DNA of 64,000 nt from NCBI GenBank assembly GCA_021613535.1, contig CP075495.1:7192001-7256000 (forward strand), written 5' to 3'. The position numbers and the translations under genes are program-made. Of the stretch, positions 24,965-41,155 are shown in pieces. Position 1 is the first letter of the stretch. Every line of letters starts with the position of its first letter. The DNA is from Adineta vaga (taxonomy: Eukaryota > Rotifera). Below the pieces are notes generated by a model, which was not told where the DNA came from, ran no database searches, and saw only the letters and a program-made list of their open reading frames with translations.

Positions 24965-27057
24965 ATGAAAACATTCTCCAGTCTATATTTAGGTCATCAT
25001 TCTTCAGTAGATTCAGATGACAGTTCGATTGAATTAACTAAAGAACAAGTGAAAGCAGCTTTAACATCTCTCATACCAATTGATAAACAAAATCGAACAG
25101 TTGCCTCTCGTAAACGACGTCGAAAACAATCTATTCATCAATCAATAGAACCTGTAAATAAAAAACATAAACAAATCTATCATGATATCATTTTATCAAA
25201 TACTAATCAATCAGAAACCATGGTTCTTGCTGCAAGTAACTTAAATCATCATCAAATGGTTTGTTTTTTTTTCCTTTAAATTTTCTTATTGAATTCTTTT
25301 CTTATGAATTCTTTAGAAGCAAATGAAAAAATTTGTTCTACTTTTTAATTGTCGTTTATTATTATTAGAAAATTCAACAACATTTAATCCTACAATTACA
25401 CATTTAATTACAGACGAAATTGAACCAAATGATTCTTTAATATGTACATTAACTAAAACGGTTCTTTTCGCCATAGCTCAACATTGTTTTATTCTTTCTT
25501 ATCGATGGATTAGTGAATGTTTAAAACAAAATATGATTATCAATGAAGAACAATATGAAATTGAAGGTGATCATATATTTGCAACAAAACATAATGGACC
25601 ACGTCGATCACGTTTATCGAAACGACCTCTATTGCCATTGAATCATTTTAGTAAGAAATCAATAAGTTACAAAACAGTAAATATTCCTTTTTTATTTTTG
25701 TCTCTTTTAGTTATGATCAAAGGCGATAGTCAACATTTGTTAGAATTAACAAATACAGAATTAGGTGATTTGGCATGGTTAGCTGGAGGAATTTATATTG
25801 AACAGAATCGTTTTCCAAATACAGTTTTTCCTCGACAATGTTTTCTATTAATTGAAGATGGAGATATACGAAACAAAGTAGGGAGAAACATTTAATTTTA
25901 TACAATTAGAAAAAAAAATGTCAGTAGGACAAGATCAAAGACAACTTAATTGTATCGAATTCAAAAGAAATTTGTGTCTAGTAATAAACTGGATGGAAAC
26001 GCTTGATTAGAATCTCTAGTATGCTCTTTATTATTTCGTACAAAGTCATAAGAACAAATAAGCATTTAGTTCCTGGGTAAAATTTTGTTTTTTTCCCATT
26101 TTCAATTGTATTCACTCGATTGCAAGTACACAGTAATTATAAATATTCTAGGAATATTTTGTATGAAGAGATTCTTTTATCAATGATGATTACCTCATTA
26201 TAATGAGCATCAAACTTTTTCCTGTAGCTATTTTCGGATTGTCTATACCATTCAATTCATTAGTTTGTTACTTTTTTTAATAATTACCGAGTACGTTTAT
26301 TATTTGAAAACCTTTTAGCTTCTTTCTTCTTTGAGAATTTCACCCTCGAGAGATAGAGTTATGCAGCGAAAGTTAGAGAGCATAGTCCATAGAGGAGTGA
26401 AGCAGTATAAAAAAATGATCGATAAGTCAGCGTTGTTTATACAATCAAATAGGGTCATCCGTTACTTTTCATGAAAAGTACGAAGAAAGATTTTGCTTCG
26501 TTATTGAAGCGAATCATCATCGATCACGTTCTTTACTCAAAACGAAATATTTACTCATCTCATTTTCCCACTTGCCAAATACGCCAATTGAGTCAAAATC
26601 AAGGTTGAGTTGAAAGAACAGTCACAGGTGTTTTGTTTTTGTGAGTAATTTTAATTATACCAAATAATTTTCGAAATAAATCTTATTTCCATTGATTATG
26701 AGATTAATTCTTCGATCTGCATTTTACCAAAATACTCTATGTATCTTGTTTTATGTGTGAAAAAAAAGAACAATCCTTGGGGGTTTACAGATTTACTAGA
26801 AGAGAACTTGACATGTAAATCCTGATAGAAATCTTCTTTTTGTCTTCTAATTTTCGAGTGTAACGTGTTTTTTGATCGTTTTATATTATATAATCACTAT
26901 ATTTCTCTTCATTTAGAATATGTTTCATCGTTGTATAGATAAAGGTTTGAAATTTCTTCGAAGTGAATGGCTTATTCGTTCCATTGTAGAATATCGTATG
27001 GCCGATATTGTTCAATACCATTGTGATCCATTTGATACCATTGATCGATCTGAATAG
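24965..27057 (+). CDS. BRCA1/BARD1-like tandem BRCT protein, paralogue of the preceding gene's C-terminus
   Basis: Exons 24965-25258, 25317-25650, 25711-25877 and 26917-27057 join in phase to about 311 residues. After a 95-residue N-terminus with a basic NLS-like stretch (ASRKRRRKQ, NKKHK), BRCT 1 (about 99-185) has THLITDE, YRWISECLKQNMIINEE, YEIEGDH. The linker HNGPRRSRLSKRPLLP is very like the BARD1 interrepeat linker. BRCT 2 (about 205-300) has ELGDLAWLAGG and LRSEWLIRSIVEY. The BRCT block begins after the same phase-0 intron position as in the preceding gene (both exons end in Gln-Met), which supports duplication. There are no zinc modules or homeodomain. BRCT pairs bind phosphopeptides in DNA-damage signalling; there is no RING or ankyrin part here, so it is not a complete BARD1. 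The last intron (1,039 bp) is far longer than its neighbours. Confidence 0.8.
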
Positions 27058-27639
27058 ATCGATAAGTTATAATTATTATTTTTTTTTCATTCTAAATGTA
27101 AATATTTCTTGTGTTGCTAATAATCCGGTGAACATGTTTCTAGTTAGTCAGATAGATAACATACAAAACAAAGAAGATTTGATCTATTTTTTTCTCTTTC
27201 ACTTTCTTTCTCGTTTTTCATAATACTATTTTTGTTGAACACTATTACTTGTTGCTGTTTGTTTGTTTTTTGCTAGATGTTTCTAAATAAATAAAGATAT
27301 TTTTCATTTCTAGATATATTTTTGTGTGTAAAAATTTCTTTGATTTATTATTTAGATAAACCGATTTACACTTTGTTTTCTGATCGAAAGATTACGCACA
27401 TATGCTCATCATCAATAAACAACAGAAACTCTTTTAAGGTTAGAGCATTATTTTTGTCATTTTTACCGTTATTCTCTGTTTTTCTGCTTATTCTTTAGAA
27501 TTCTTTAGTCTGTGCATACGCCCTCGCTGCTTCGCTCTTAGCTTGTCTGAAGTTTTTCATCGACATGATTTCCTTCTTTTGACGAGTTCGGAAATCTAGC
27601 GGTGCTCTTTTTAGTCTCCATGTGTATGTTGAATGGAAA

Positions 27640-27790
27640 GCAAGACAAGAAAAGAAAAGCAAAGCAAAAGGAGAGAAAGAAAAGAAAAAATGAAGAAAGA
27701 AACGAATGTAGACAAGTCGACAAACAGACAGTAGAGAACCTAAAAGGAAAAAAAAGAAAGAAAAAGAAAGTAACGAAAAAAGAAATTTTG
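27640..27790 (+). repeat. Polypurine tract
   Basis: About 150 bases on the plus strand are almost all A and G in irregular AAAG/GAAA units. The pyrimidine-rich complement gives Phe/Leu/Ser/Cys-rich frames on the minus strand, which I do not take as genes. Confidence 0.7.
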
Positions 27791-28938
27791 ACCTCATTCT
27801 TCATGCTTTTTTTTCTTCTCTCTCTTACAATTTATAAGAACGAACTTCGACTCTTATCAGTTCGTATGTTGTTTGAGTGTAATAGATTTCTATTGTTTAA
27901 ACAAAAAATCCATATACTTATTTAGAAATAAATAATAAGTACCGATTGATTAGAAGAGCAAGCTTAAATATATTTCTTTCTATTTTTTTTCCTTTTTTTT
28001 GTATGTGTATGTGTTCGATACCAGAGAAAAAAACAACTAGTACTCTCTTTTCTTTCTTATTCTTTCGTATTAGACAGATACATTTTAAGTTAAAGAATAT
28101 AATAATAAGTGAGTAGAAATAAGAAAAGAAAAATGTGTTGTCTTCAATAGCATATTAGAAAGAAATTAATAAGTTCGTAAGAAAAAGAAATGTATACATT
28201 TTTTTGAATACAAATTCTTCCTATTGAAGAGAGATCAGGTGAGACAATTATTCTTTTATATTATACGTCTGGTGTTTTTCTTTTGGTAAAACTAATATGA
28301 AAAAAAACGAGAAAAAAACTAAGAAGAAACAGAATAGAAGAAGAAAAAAATTCATTCATACTTACATATTAGGTATCTATTGGATGGAAACTGACAGACG
28401 TTCTTTGTTCTGATTGACATACGGGTATACCCGATTTTACTTTTTTTATTAAGGGAATATGCTTTAGGTCTTAAGCTATTTTTACTTCTTTAGGTTTTTC
28501 TTATTTTTATGTTAAAGAAAACTTATTTACTTCCGAACATCTGTTTTCACGTTTCATACACTTACATTGGTTTTGTTAAATATCAAAAATAAATTGTTTA
28601 ATTTAATTAGTTCATATGACAAGAAAAAAGATCATTTTGCATTCCTAGGATTCTTTTATTAGAAGTCTATGTCTAGATATTTTGATGTTTTCTTTCTTTT
28701 TCTAGACTATACTCATAAGATAGTCAGTAATTTACTTTGAAAGGTTTGATGTGAGAAAAGTTGTAGAAGTAGGAAACATTTTATTTCATGTATTTTTTTA
28801 TCATGCTTTTATAGTTAAGAACATTCAACTCAAGTTTTACCAAGAATGCTATGTAGGCGAATAAAATGTTCATGCGTATATTAGGAGGTGTCATTTGATA
28901 TTCTTTATTTCCGTTTGTTATCATCACGCTACTATCGG

Positions 28939-28946
28939 TGACGTAA
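28939..28946 (+). promoter_or_regulatory. CRE-like site TGACGTAA
   Basis: An octamer matching the CREB/ATF consensus TGACGTMA, about 420 bp upstream of the SIK start codon. Single sites occur by chance, but see the second site at 29070. Confidence 0.35.
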
Positions 28947-29069
28947 AAACTTAGAAAAGAAAAAGTTTGATTTATTATTATTATTATTATTACGACACCG
29001 GGAAAGACAACGGAAAAAATGCCACCTATTTCCTATTTACTTGACACGTTTAGCTTCTTTATCGTTGAG

Positions 29070-29077
29070 TGACGTCT
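29070..29077 (+). promoter_or_regulatory. CRE-like site TGACGTCT
   Basis: Seven of eight bases match the palindromic CRE TGACGTCA, about 290 bp upstream of the SIK start codon. It contains the full TGACGTC core. Confidence 0.35.
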
Positions 29078-29365
29078 TCATCAGCGGTTTACGTCCATTC
29101 GCCCTCATGGAATTCTATACGCAAATAAACACAAAAAACTCCATATTAAAAACCTACGATATCTCATGTACAACTACTTTATTTTCTTCTTCTTCTTCTT
29201 ATTCATCAACAGTTTTGTTTTGACTAAAAAACATTCACCTTCTCTTTTCTCTTCTCTTGAAATACACATGTACATTTGAAATAAAGTTTGTTTCGAATAT
29301 GTCACAGAATGTACAACACTATGACATGTTTCATGCATTTTCATTTTTGTTAAATTTTACTTTAG

Positions 29366-33434
<4,069 letters not shown>

Positions 33435-34223
33435 CTGCTCAACATTTGCCTATCCCAACGACGACTTCTTCTTACGTACCCTGATCTGATGAATCTTATT
33501 TGTTTATGTAAATATACATATTTCAAGTATTTCTTTTCTCGCCGGTGATCTTCTTTGATAGTGAATTGTTCTCTTCTTCTTCTTCTTCTTCTTTTAGTCG
33601 TAGCAAATAAAAAGATAATATTTTTGTAGATAATTCTCTTACGGTGAAAGAGTATCATTCACATAAAACTAAATACATATATATTTTCCTTATTCTTATT
33701 GTACAGTTTTTTTCCTCCTTTTTTTCCGTTGGTTTGTATTTTCAATGTTAGTCTGCACAAGCAGTTCAAAAAAAAAGCGTGTTTATATTCATATATTTGC
33801 GTTTCATGTAACCGGTTTCGTTTGTTTATTTGTTTTCTTTTCTTGTTTTTCAAGTAACATTGTATTTCGATTCTTACATTCTTTTTTTCCCTTTCTTTTT
33901 TGAAACAGTTCATTCATGTGCTTCGTTGACTGTATAGACATGGAAAAAAAGAATCTTTTTTCGAACTTCGAAAGAGAAACAAATAGAGTTATAATGAAAG
34001 TGAAAGAAAAAAAGAATAATATCATTCTCTTGGAAAAAACCATTCATGCTGACTCATCTCTTTCTTATTCGTTTACAAGTTTTGTTTTATGTCGTTCTCC
34101 ATGTGCAAACACCTGATTCGCTCACGAATATATTGAATGACTGACTTTGTTTTTATCGAAAAAGACACTTTGTCCGAGAAGAGAAATATCAAATTTCTAT
34201 TTTTCTAGATTTATATCGTTGAC
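33435..34223. other. SIK 3' region and spacer
   Basis: Bases up to 33484 may be the true SIK C-terminus in another frame. The rest is T-rich probable 3' UTR and the promoter of the RING gene, ending in an acceptor (atttttctag) at 34208. Frames at 33431-34116 are biased-composition noise. Confidence 0.55.
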
Positions 34224-35449
34224 ATGAGGACAATCACTGAGGCAGATATACTTCCTGTTCGTCCATTAGAAGGTGCTCGAACCTCAACAGAGTCTATGTC
34301 CACAAATAAAACCATCTCACCACATCTTAGTCGATCAAATAGTAATAATAGTATACAAGAAAGTGTTACAGAGGATTATATTGTTGTACCATCTTCACCG
34401 TCATCAATATTTCCACCTGATACAAGGTAGTTTATCAAACTATACAGTCGAAATAATTTCTGTTTTCTATTTCAGTTCTGAGGAAATTTTGGAAGACAAT
34501 CTATTCGATAATGAAGATGAAATTGATTATTTAACAGAATTTGTATGTCCTACCGATGATGAACATGAATTATCCTATTCTTATGATGATGATGAAAATA
34601 ATGATGACATATTTCTTAAAAGTCATCTTACTAAACAACAACTCGATGCTACTGATCAATTTCATGATAAGAACTATCAACGACATAAACGTTCACATAA
34701 GAAAATGAATGCACAACGTCAGATTAAAACTAAACATGTCAAATCGATAAAGATTAAATCACACAACAAACATTTGTATATACATCATCGTCTAGCAAAA
34801 AAAGTTGTTCTTGATGAACCAAGTTTACATTGCATTCCAGGATCTCAATCAGTTCGATTATATACATTCGAAGAACTTCGTTCTATTGTTTATCAACATC
34901 GTCATGGATATTATTCATTATATACTGATCATTCCACATCCTCAAGAAAACCTCGACATATAAAATCAGATCAGGCGATCTATGTTGATGAATCTCAAAC
35001 TAATTCATCTGCATATCAATTTCGAGAATATACTTTAAATGAATATAATATTCCCGATGAACCATCTTATGATGATGTAATGGTTACTTTTCTTCTTGAA
35101 ATGCAAAATCGTGATCTGTAACTATCTAAATATATACTGTTGCCTTTTTCTTTGATTCATTTATCTTTCCTTCTATTTCAGTTCACCCGAAGATTATGAA
35201 ATGTTATTACGACTTGATGAACGTATCCAACGAAAAACAGTTCATACAAGCATCTTAGATACACTTCCAACGGTTACGGTGAATGAAATTCATTTAGATG
35301 ATCATTGTACAATTTGTATGGAAAATTATACTCTTGGTCAAAAATTAAAATTATTACCATGTACACATGTCTTTCATTGTGGTTGTATTGAAACATATTT
35401 AAAAGAATTTTCTATTCAATGTCCATTAGATAATTTACCATTAGTATAA
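34224..35449 (+). CDS. RING-H2 finger protein, probable E3 ubiquitin ligase
   Basis: Three exons (34224-34426, 34476-35117, 35182-35449) join in phase to about 370 residues. A Ser-rich and acidic N-terminus and a basic His/Lys-rich middle (RHKRSHKKMNAQR) are probably disordered. The C-terminal RING-H2 has CTICMENYTLGQKLKLLPC, then THVFHCGC (H-x2-H-x2-C) and QCPLD. Seven of eight zinc ligands are standard. The eighth, usually Cys, is Asp, as in RBX1, where Asp does bind zinc. RING-H2 domains recruit E2 enzymes and transfer ubiquitin; the substrate is unknown. The segment before the RING (PSYDDVMVTFLLEMQNRDL, EDYEMLLRLDERI) is like that of Goliath/RNF-type ligases that have the RING at the very C-terminus. 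There is no membrane segment. ATG 34224 follows an acceptor by 16 bases. Confidence 0.8.
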
Positions 35450-35972
35450 CTGATAAAAATCATTTTCATTTGTTTTCTAATATTTTTGCAAAATCTTTTT
35501 TTTTCCTTCATCAGAAGTTTTCTATTCATCATGTATTATATTTTTCTCCTTCTCCTGTATTCTTATAATTTATTTTGGATACTGTATGATAATATTCTTC
35601 TCTTTTTTTCTCTTCGAACAAAAAGAATATATACGAGAACTCGGTGTGATAACATTACCAAATTTTCGAATTCATTGTTTTATGTCTATTAACTAATTTC
35701 AAATGAAAAATAATAAAAATGAAATAGATTATTTTTGCTAATCAATTATAATTCAGATCTAGACGTTTGCATTTATTCATTAACCTCTCGAAAGGGTTTA
35801 TAGCGCGATCATCATGTGGCGTCCTCTTATGAACGTCTAATATACTGGTGAAAAGATAATTTCAAAGTAAAACGATCTACCCATTACTTTCGATCTGTTC
35901 GTTCATTCATTGTTATTTTCATTTATTCAGCTAGTTGTCTCTAATATTCATTCTAAATTGATTGCAACTCAA
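35450..35972. other. Spacer between RING and TPR-like genes
   Basis: A T-rich 3' UTR-like segment, followed by probable promoter sequence. A strong acceptor (atttattcag) ends at 35930, 42 bases before the next start codon. I see no further gene. Confidence 0.6.
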
Positions 35973-38900
35973 ATGTCAGATCTTGCAGTAAGATATTAAT
36001 TTATACTTTTTGTCATTAAACGATTACATCTTCTAGGAAACATTTCAAAATGATATTTCTCAAATATTCAATGAACGTGGTCTTCTTCGAACGGAATTAA
36101 TTGCTAAAGAAAAACTTCTGACTGATGCTATATGTAATTTCTTACTTGTTTTTTTTTGTTCAGTAAATATTTATTGAAATATCTTTAGTACAAAAAAATA
36201 CTCTTACTCAAAGTTTAAAACAACTTCGTGGCGAACGAGATGATTTATTTGTGAACAATCAAAAATTGAAACAAGAAAAACTCGCTGCTGAAGTTCGTTT
36301 TTCTTATTATTTCGAAAGAAGAAACAAAAACAAAGGGAAATATATTTTTTTAGGCAGAGAAAAGTGCGAGTACAATACATGTAACAATACTTAAAGAAGA
36401 GAAAACTTTATTAGAACAGAAATTATATCAAATAACTCAACATTATGAAGAATCACGTATACAAATCGAAGACTTAAATCGACAAAATTCAACTCTTCGA
36501 AATCAAAAACAAAGTCAACATTCAATACCTATTCAACAAACAAATGATCATCGTCATGAATTAGATGAAGTAGGCCCACAATTAAATTGATGATTATGAA
36601 TATGTATAGATTTGTTCTCTAGTTAAGAAAACGAATTCTACAATTGGAACAAGCACGAGAAAGTCTTGTAGAAAGACATAGACATGAATTGCAACTAGTC
36701 AAGGTAAATAAATAGAAAATGAAACTTAATGGAGTAATTTATCTTTCTTTCTATTTTATTTAGAATGAATCTGATGCAAAAGATGAACAGATTCATAGTC
36801 TTGAACAGCTACTTTCTCAATATGAACAAAAAATTGAAGTAGATCATAGACGTAAGATGAGATTCTATGTTAGAATATGTACAGAATTATGTTTATTTAG
36901 ATACAAGAGAATTGGAACAACGAATTCAAGATATAAGTCAATCATGTCGATCTCAAATGCCTGATAAATGTAAGATTTTCAAGAAAATACATTTCATATT
37001 TTTTATATACATAACGTTAAATTATAACAGGACAGGTTGAGATTTAGAATTATAAAATCTAATGTTTTGTTTTAGTGACACTTACAAATGAAGAATTACG
37101 TACAATTGAAACGGATCCTAATGGTGCATCGATTCTTGCTATTTATCGTTCATCTAAAAGTTTATTTGATGTAAGATAAATCTTTCTTTTTGTTTATCTT
37201 TAACTAATTTTATTTGTTTCATAGATCCTTGTCGACTATGCACGTTTACAAAAACAGAATGAAACTTTAATAGCTCAGAATGAAAAAGTCGAAACGCAAC
37301 GACGTTACAATGAAAATGTATGTTGAAAAGATTTTCGATGATGTTCAGTTCAATCTTATTCTTTATTTCACTTTCTCATAGCATTTACATCAGATTCAAT
37401 CAGATTTACAACAATTCAAAGTTCAAAATGAACGTTTACAATTCTTAGCTGATAGTCGTCAAACAGAATATGAACAAGCTATTCGTGATAAACAAACATT
37501 ATTTAAAGAAAAATTGGATTTAGATAGACAATTACAACAAAAACTTCGAGAATTCGATGATTGTTTAGATGATCGAAATAATATGCGTGCACAAATATTT
37601 AATTTACTTGAAAATGGTAATGTTAAAGGTCATTTACGCTCATTACCATCGATGGTTGATAATGAAATTCTTGTTCGACAAGGTGTTGTAACATTTAATA
37701 GTATCGAAGAACTTTATGAACAGTATATGAAAACATTAGCAGATATACGTGAAACAGATCGATTTATTCTTGAATTAGAAGATACACATTCCAAAGAAAT
37801 AACAGAAATAACTCAACGAGAATTTCATTTAAAAGAAAATCTTGAACAACTTCGTTTGAAACTTGATCAAACAAGAACAGATATTAATATTCAATCATTA
37901 GCTAAACAAGTACTCGATCGAGAACAACAACAACATGTACCAAAAATTTTAACAAATACAACTAGTATACAAACAGATTTTAATCTCTATGATTTGAAGT
38001 TACTCGAAGATAATGTACAACGATTACAACGAATTTTAAATGAAAAAGAAATGGAATTAACTAGAATGCATGATAATATGAAGTAAGTTATTCGATAAAG
38101 ACAAGCATGATTTTCGAAGTATTTGAATCATAGCTAGTTTTATTAATCTCTCGTATTATTTAGACTTGTTCAACAAAAATTAGATCATGCTCAAAACCAA
38201 AACTTTGCTGATAAACAAAAAGTACTTATGATTTAATCTCTTCTTTTGTCATATCAATTTTTCTTTTAGATCGATGAATTTCAACGTATTGTTGATGAAA
38301 GTTTTCAACGTTCCAATTCACTTCTCGTTGACGTTCAAACATCTGAATCCATATGTGAACAACTTCGAGAACAAAATCGACTCATTCAATATGAATACGA
38401 TCAATTACTAGCTGTAAAATCGAATCTTTCGTATAATTTTCTTATACTTTATTTCGTTCTTTTTTTTTTCTTTCTAGACTGTATCCAATTTGAAAGCTGA
38501 AATTGATAAACTTCAAATCGAAAACCAACAAATGAGTCAATTACAAGAACAAGTTCTTAATCGTATTAAACAAGATATCGAAGTTAAAACAAATAGTCAG
38601 GAAGAAAATCTTCTCAATACTCGTTTACAAGAATCTGTTGAAGAATTAAATGTAAAAATCCATTTGTTCTGAAACATATGACTATTATCTATTTCTTTCT
38701 TATATATTCTTAGTCAATTATGAAAGATTGTGTTAAACAAACAGAATTAACGAATGGTACACCGGCACATATTGCTAATTTAACAAAATTGGAAATTCTC
38801 TATCGTCAATTACAACAACGGCATCAGTACGATCTTGAACAACATTTTGCTATAACTGAATCATTAAAAATCAAAGCAAAAGATGCTCAAACAGATTTAA

Positions 38901-40791
38901 ATAAAGTTGAACGACAATGTGAAGAAATGCGATTGAAATTTGATGAAGAACAAATGAAAACAGCAGCAAAAGTAAGGATCGCTATTGTTTAAGGTCAATC
39001 TTTTTTCATTGTTTTCTTCAAAAGATGCTTGAACTTGAAAGTAAATTACGTAATGCTGATACAACAACAGTTTTAACACGTTTATTACCATCAGCCACAC
39101 TTGAAAATCGTTTGAAAGAAGAAGAAGAACGTACACAACAATTACGAAGCTGGACAAATAAATTAACTGAGAAAATTGAAAATATTCAAAAAGTAAAGAT
39201 TCTTTTTGTTTTTCATTTATCTTGGAGTTGAATGTAACCGATCTTCCTATTTTTCATTTGTTTAGCAAATGGCAACGGATAAAAAAGAATATGAAGAGAA
39301 AATGGAAGAAATGCGTAACGGTATGAATTTAAAAACCATCAGGAAAAGATGTTTTGAATTATTCGGATTATTTTTTTTAGTATTGAGAGATAGTCGAAAT
39401 GAATATGATGCTGCTGAAAAACGTTTGGAAGCTGCCCAAGAAGAACAACAAAAATGTTTGAATGAATTTAAAGAAAAAGTAAATGAGTTGATAGATCGAT
39501 TTTATTCCTTTATGATAATATCAAATATTCATTTCTAGGAAGAAGCATTAGAAATGGAAATCTTTAAATTAAAAACTGAATTGGATACATCACAAGCAAC
39601 CAATTCATCATTAAAAGAAACTATAGCAATGAAAGAAAATAATATTCGAATTTTACATGAACGTATTCTTGATGTAAGGGTTAATATGAAAGTTCTTGAT
39701 TGTTATGCTATTTTCTTTTGCTATTAGTCGGAAACCAAAATGGTCAATATAGAAAAAGAATTTTTTACATTAAAAGAAAAATATGCTCGACAAACGAAAG
39801 AACATGATTTACCTATCAGGTAATTAAGAAGAAAATTTGTCATTCTTTTCACAAAATAAATCCTGATTTTGCATAATAGTGAACCTCCTTCACCTATCGT
39901 CACCCAACAAGATCTGGTAAGAATTAAATTTACGATAGTGATTTATCTATCTACTTTTTGGATCTTTCTTTTGTTTTTTTAGAGTATCGATGATAATTCA
40001 TTGGATGCTGCTGTTGAACTAAAAACTCCATCGAAACGTCGTCGAATTGCGTAAGTTCATTTTTTATTGAATTCATTTGATTAGAAATTCGAGTTCTAAA
40101 TGAAATATTAAGTTCACATTACAAAGGTAGAATAGTCATTGAAGATATGAACTTATATTAACAAAAGTCTAGCAATTAAGAAACATATTATTATCATTTT
40201 TCTAGTTCTTCAAATGAACCTACACCTTCAAGACTTCGTGCTGTAAGTTATTTTTTGTCAATCATACTTTTTCTGATTTATTATTCTATGGGGATTCATT
40301 AGATGCGTTCTCAAAGTGTCGATTGTCAATCAACACAAAATGATGGTGATGAAGCAGTAGATGGTAATGAATAATTTGCTTGATGTTCTCATCAATTATT
40401 TCAATTATTTCAATAGATAATGATGATGCCATGTCAACTTGTTCAGAACCACCATCAGCAAAAAAACGAAAAGTATATCATACTAGGAAAAATATCTATA
40501 CGTTTGATTATTTGAATATTATTTAGCGTCGTGCAAATGAATTAACAACATTACGATTACCAGCTGTTGACGAAGAAGGAGATAATGATACGAGTACAAC
40601 TTCTCGAGGTAAGACACAATCATTTCTTGTTTCTTTTCTTTTATATAATTTTCTATTGAATAGGAGCTTCAGCAATAACTCCTACATATAATTTACGTTC
40701 ACGAACGAAACGTTTACCAAAACGTATGTATTTATTTTTCTCATGAATAAATTCTTACATATTTTGAACATTTATTTCAGAAGAAAATTAA
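35973..40791 (+). CDS. TPR: Nucleoprotein TPR/Megator-like coiled-coil protein (short)
   Basis: About 27 short exons, from a 15-base first coding exon (35973-35987, MSDLA) to the stop at 40789-40791, encode roughly 1,050 residues. Nearly all is heptad-patterned coiled coil rich in Glu/Gln/Leu/Lys. Its largest exon (about 37381-38083) holds VVTFNSIEELYEQYMKTLAD, which resembles the TPR/Mlp segment with NIEELQQQN. A middle segment (NGASILAIYRSSKSLFD) resembles the TPR block just before the second coiled coil. The C-terminus is acidic and Ser/Thr-rich with basic NLS-like patches (KTPSKRRRIA, AKKRK) and ends LPKQEN. TPR forms the nuclear basket of the pore and works in mRNA export and the spindle checkpoint. 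Human TPR is over 2,300 residues, so this would be less than half length. Another long coiled-coil protein is possible. Confidence 0.65.
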
Positions 40792-41155
40792 GTTAGTACA
40801 TTAGATTTGCTAAGCTCTGAACGCTCTGAAATAATTCTGTTTAGTTTTTATTCATTATCTAATTCAATTTTTGTTTTTCTTCTAGTTCAACCCAATCAAA
40901 CAACATAAATTCTTATTCAATGTTTATTGTTTTATTTGAAAACTTTATTCTTTCACACTTCATCTTTTTTCTTCAAATATTTGTGCATGTTTGATTACAA
41001 AAGAAGAAGAAAATTGACAGACAGACAGACCAACAAGAAAAAGAAGGAGATAAAACGCAGTTCTGTGTATATTTTGTAAAGAACATAGTGTATTTCTTCT
41101 GTTCTCATTATGTAATGGTTTATATAAGAAAAATAAAAAATATCAATTATTTGTC
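40792..41155. other. Convergent 3' spacer
   Basis: The 3' UTRs of the plus-strand TPR-like gene and minus-strand CFAP70 meet here. AATAAA-like signals occur on the plus strand near 41130. No gene is seen. Confidence 0.6.

Larger units (their letters stand above)
27058..29365. other. Intergenic region and probable SIK promoter
   Basis: No gene is supported in these 2.3 kb. They hold a strongly purine-biased tract at about 27640-27790, a perfect 12-bp palindrome at 28422-28433, a TTA repeat at about 28972-28991, two CRE-like octamers (28939, 29070), and an acceptor ending at 29365 directly before the next gene's ATG. Frames in the purine tract are low-complexity. Confidence 0.6.

Noticed and set aside
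27495-27925. Phe/Leu/Ser and Lys-rich frames on both strands
   Set aside because: Both come from the polypurine/polypyrimidine tract and have no independent support.
29041-29223. Short Ser-rich frame upstream of SIK
   Set aside because: It has no ATG start, overlaps a TTC run, and does not splice in frame to SIK; the acceptor at 29365 lies directly before the SIK ATG.
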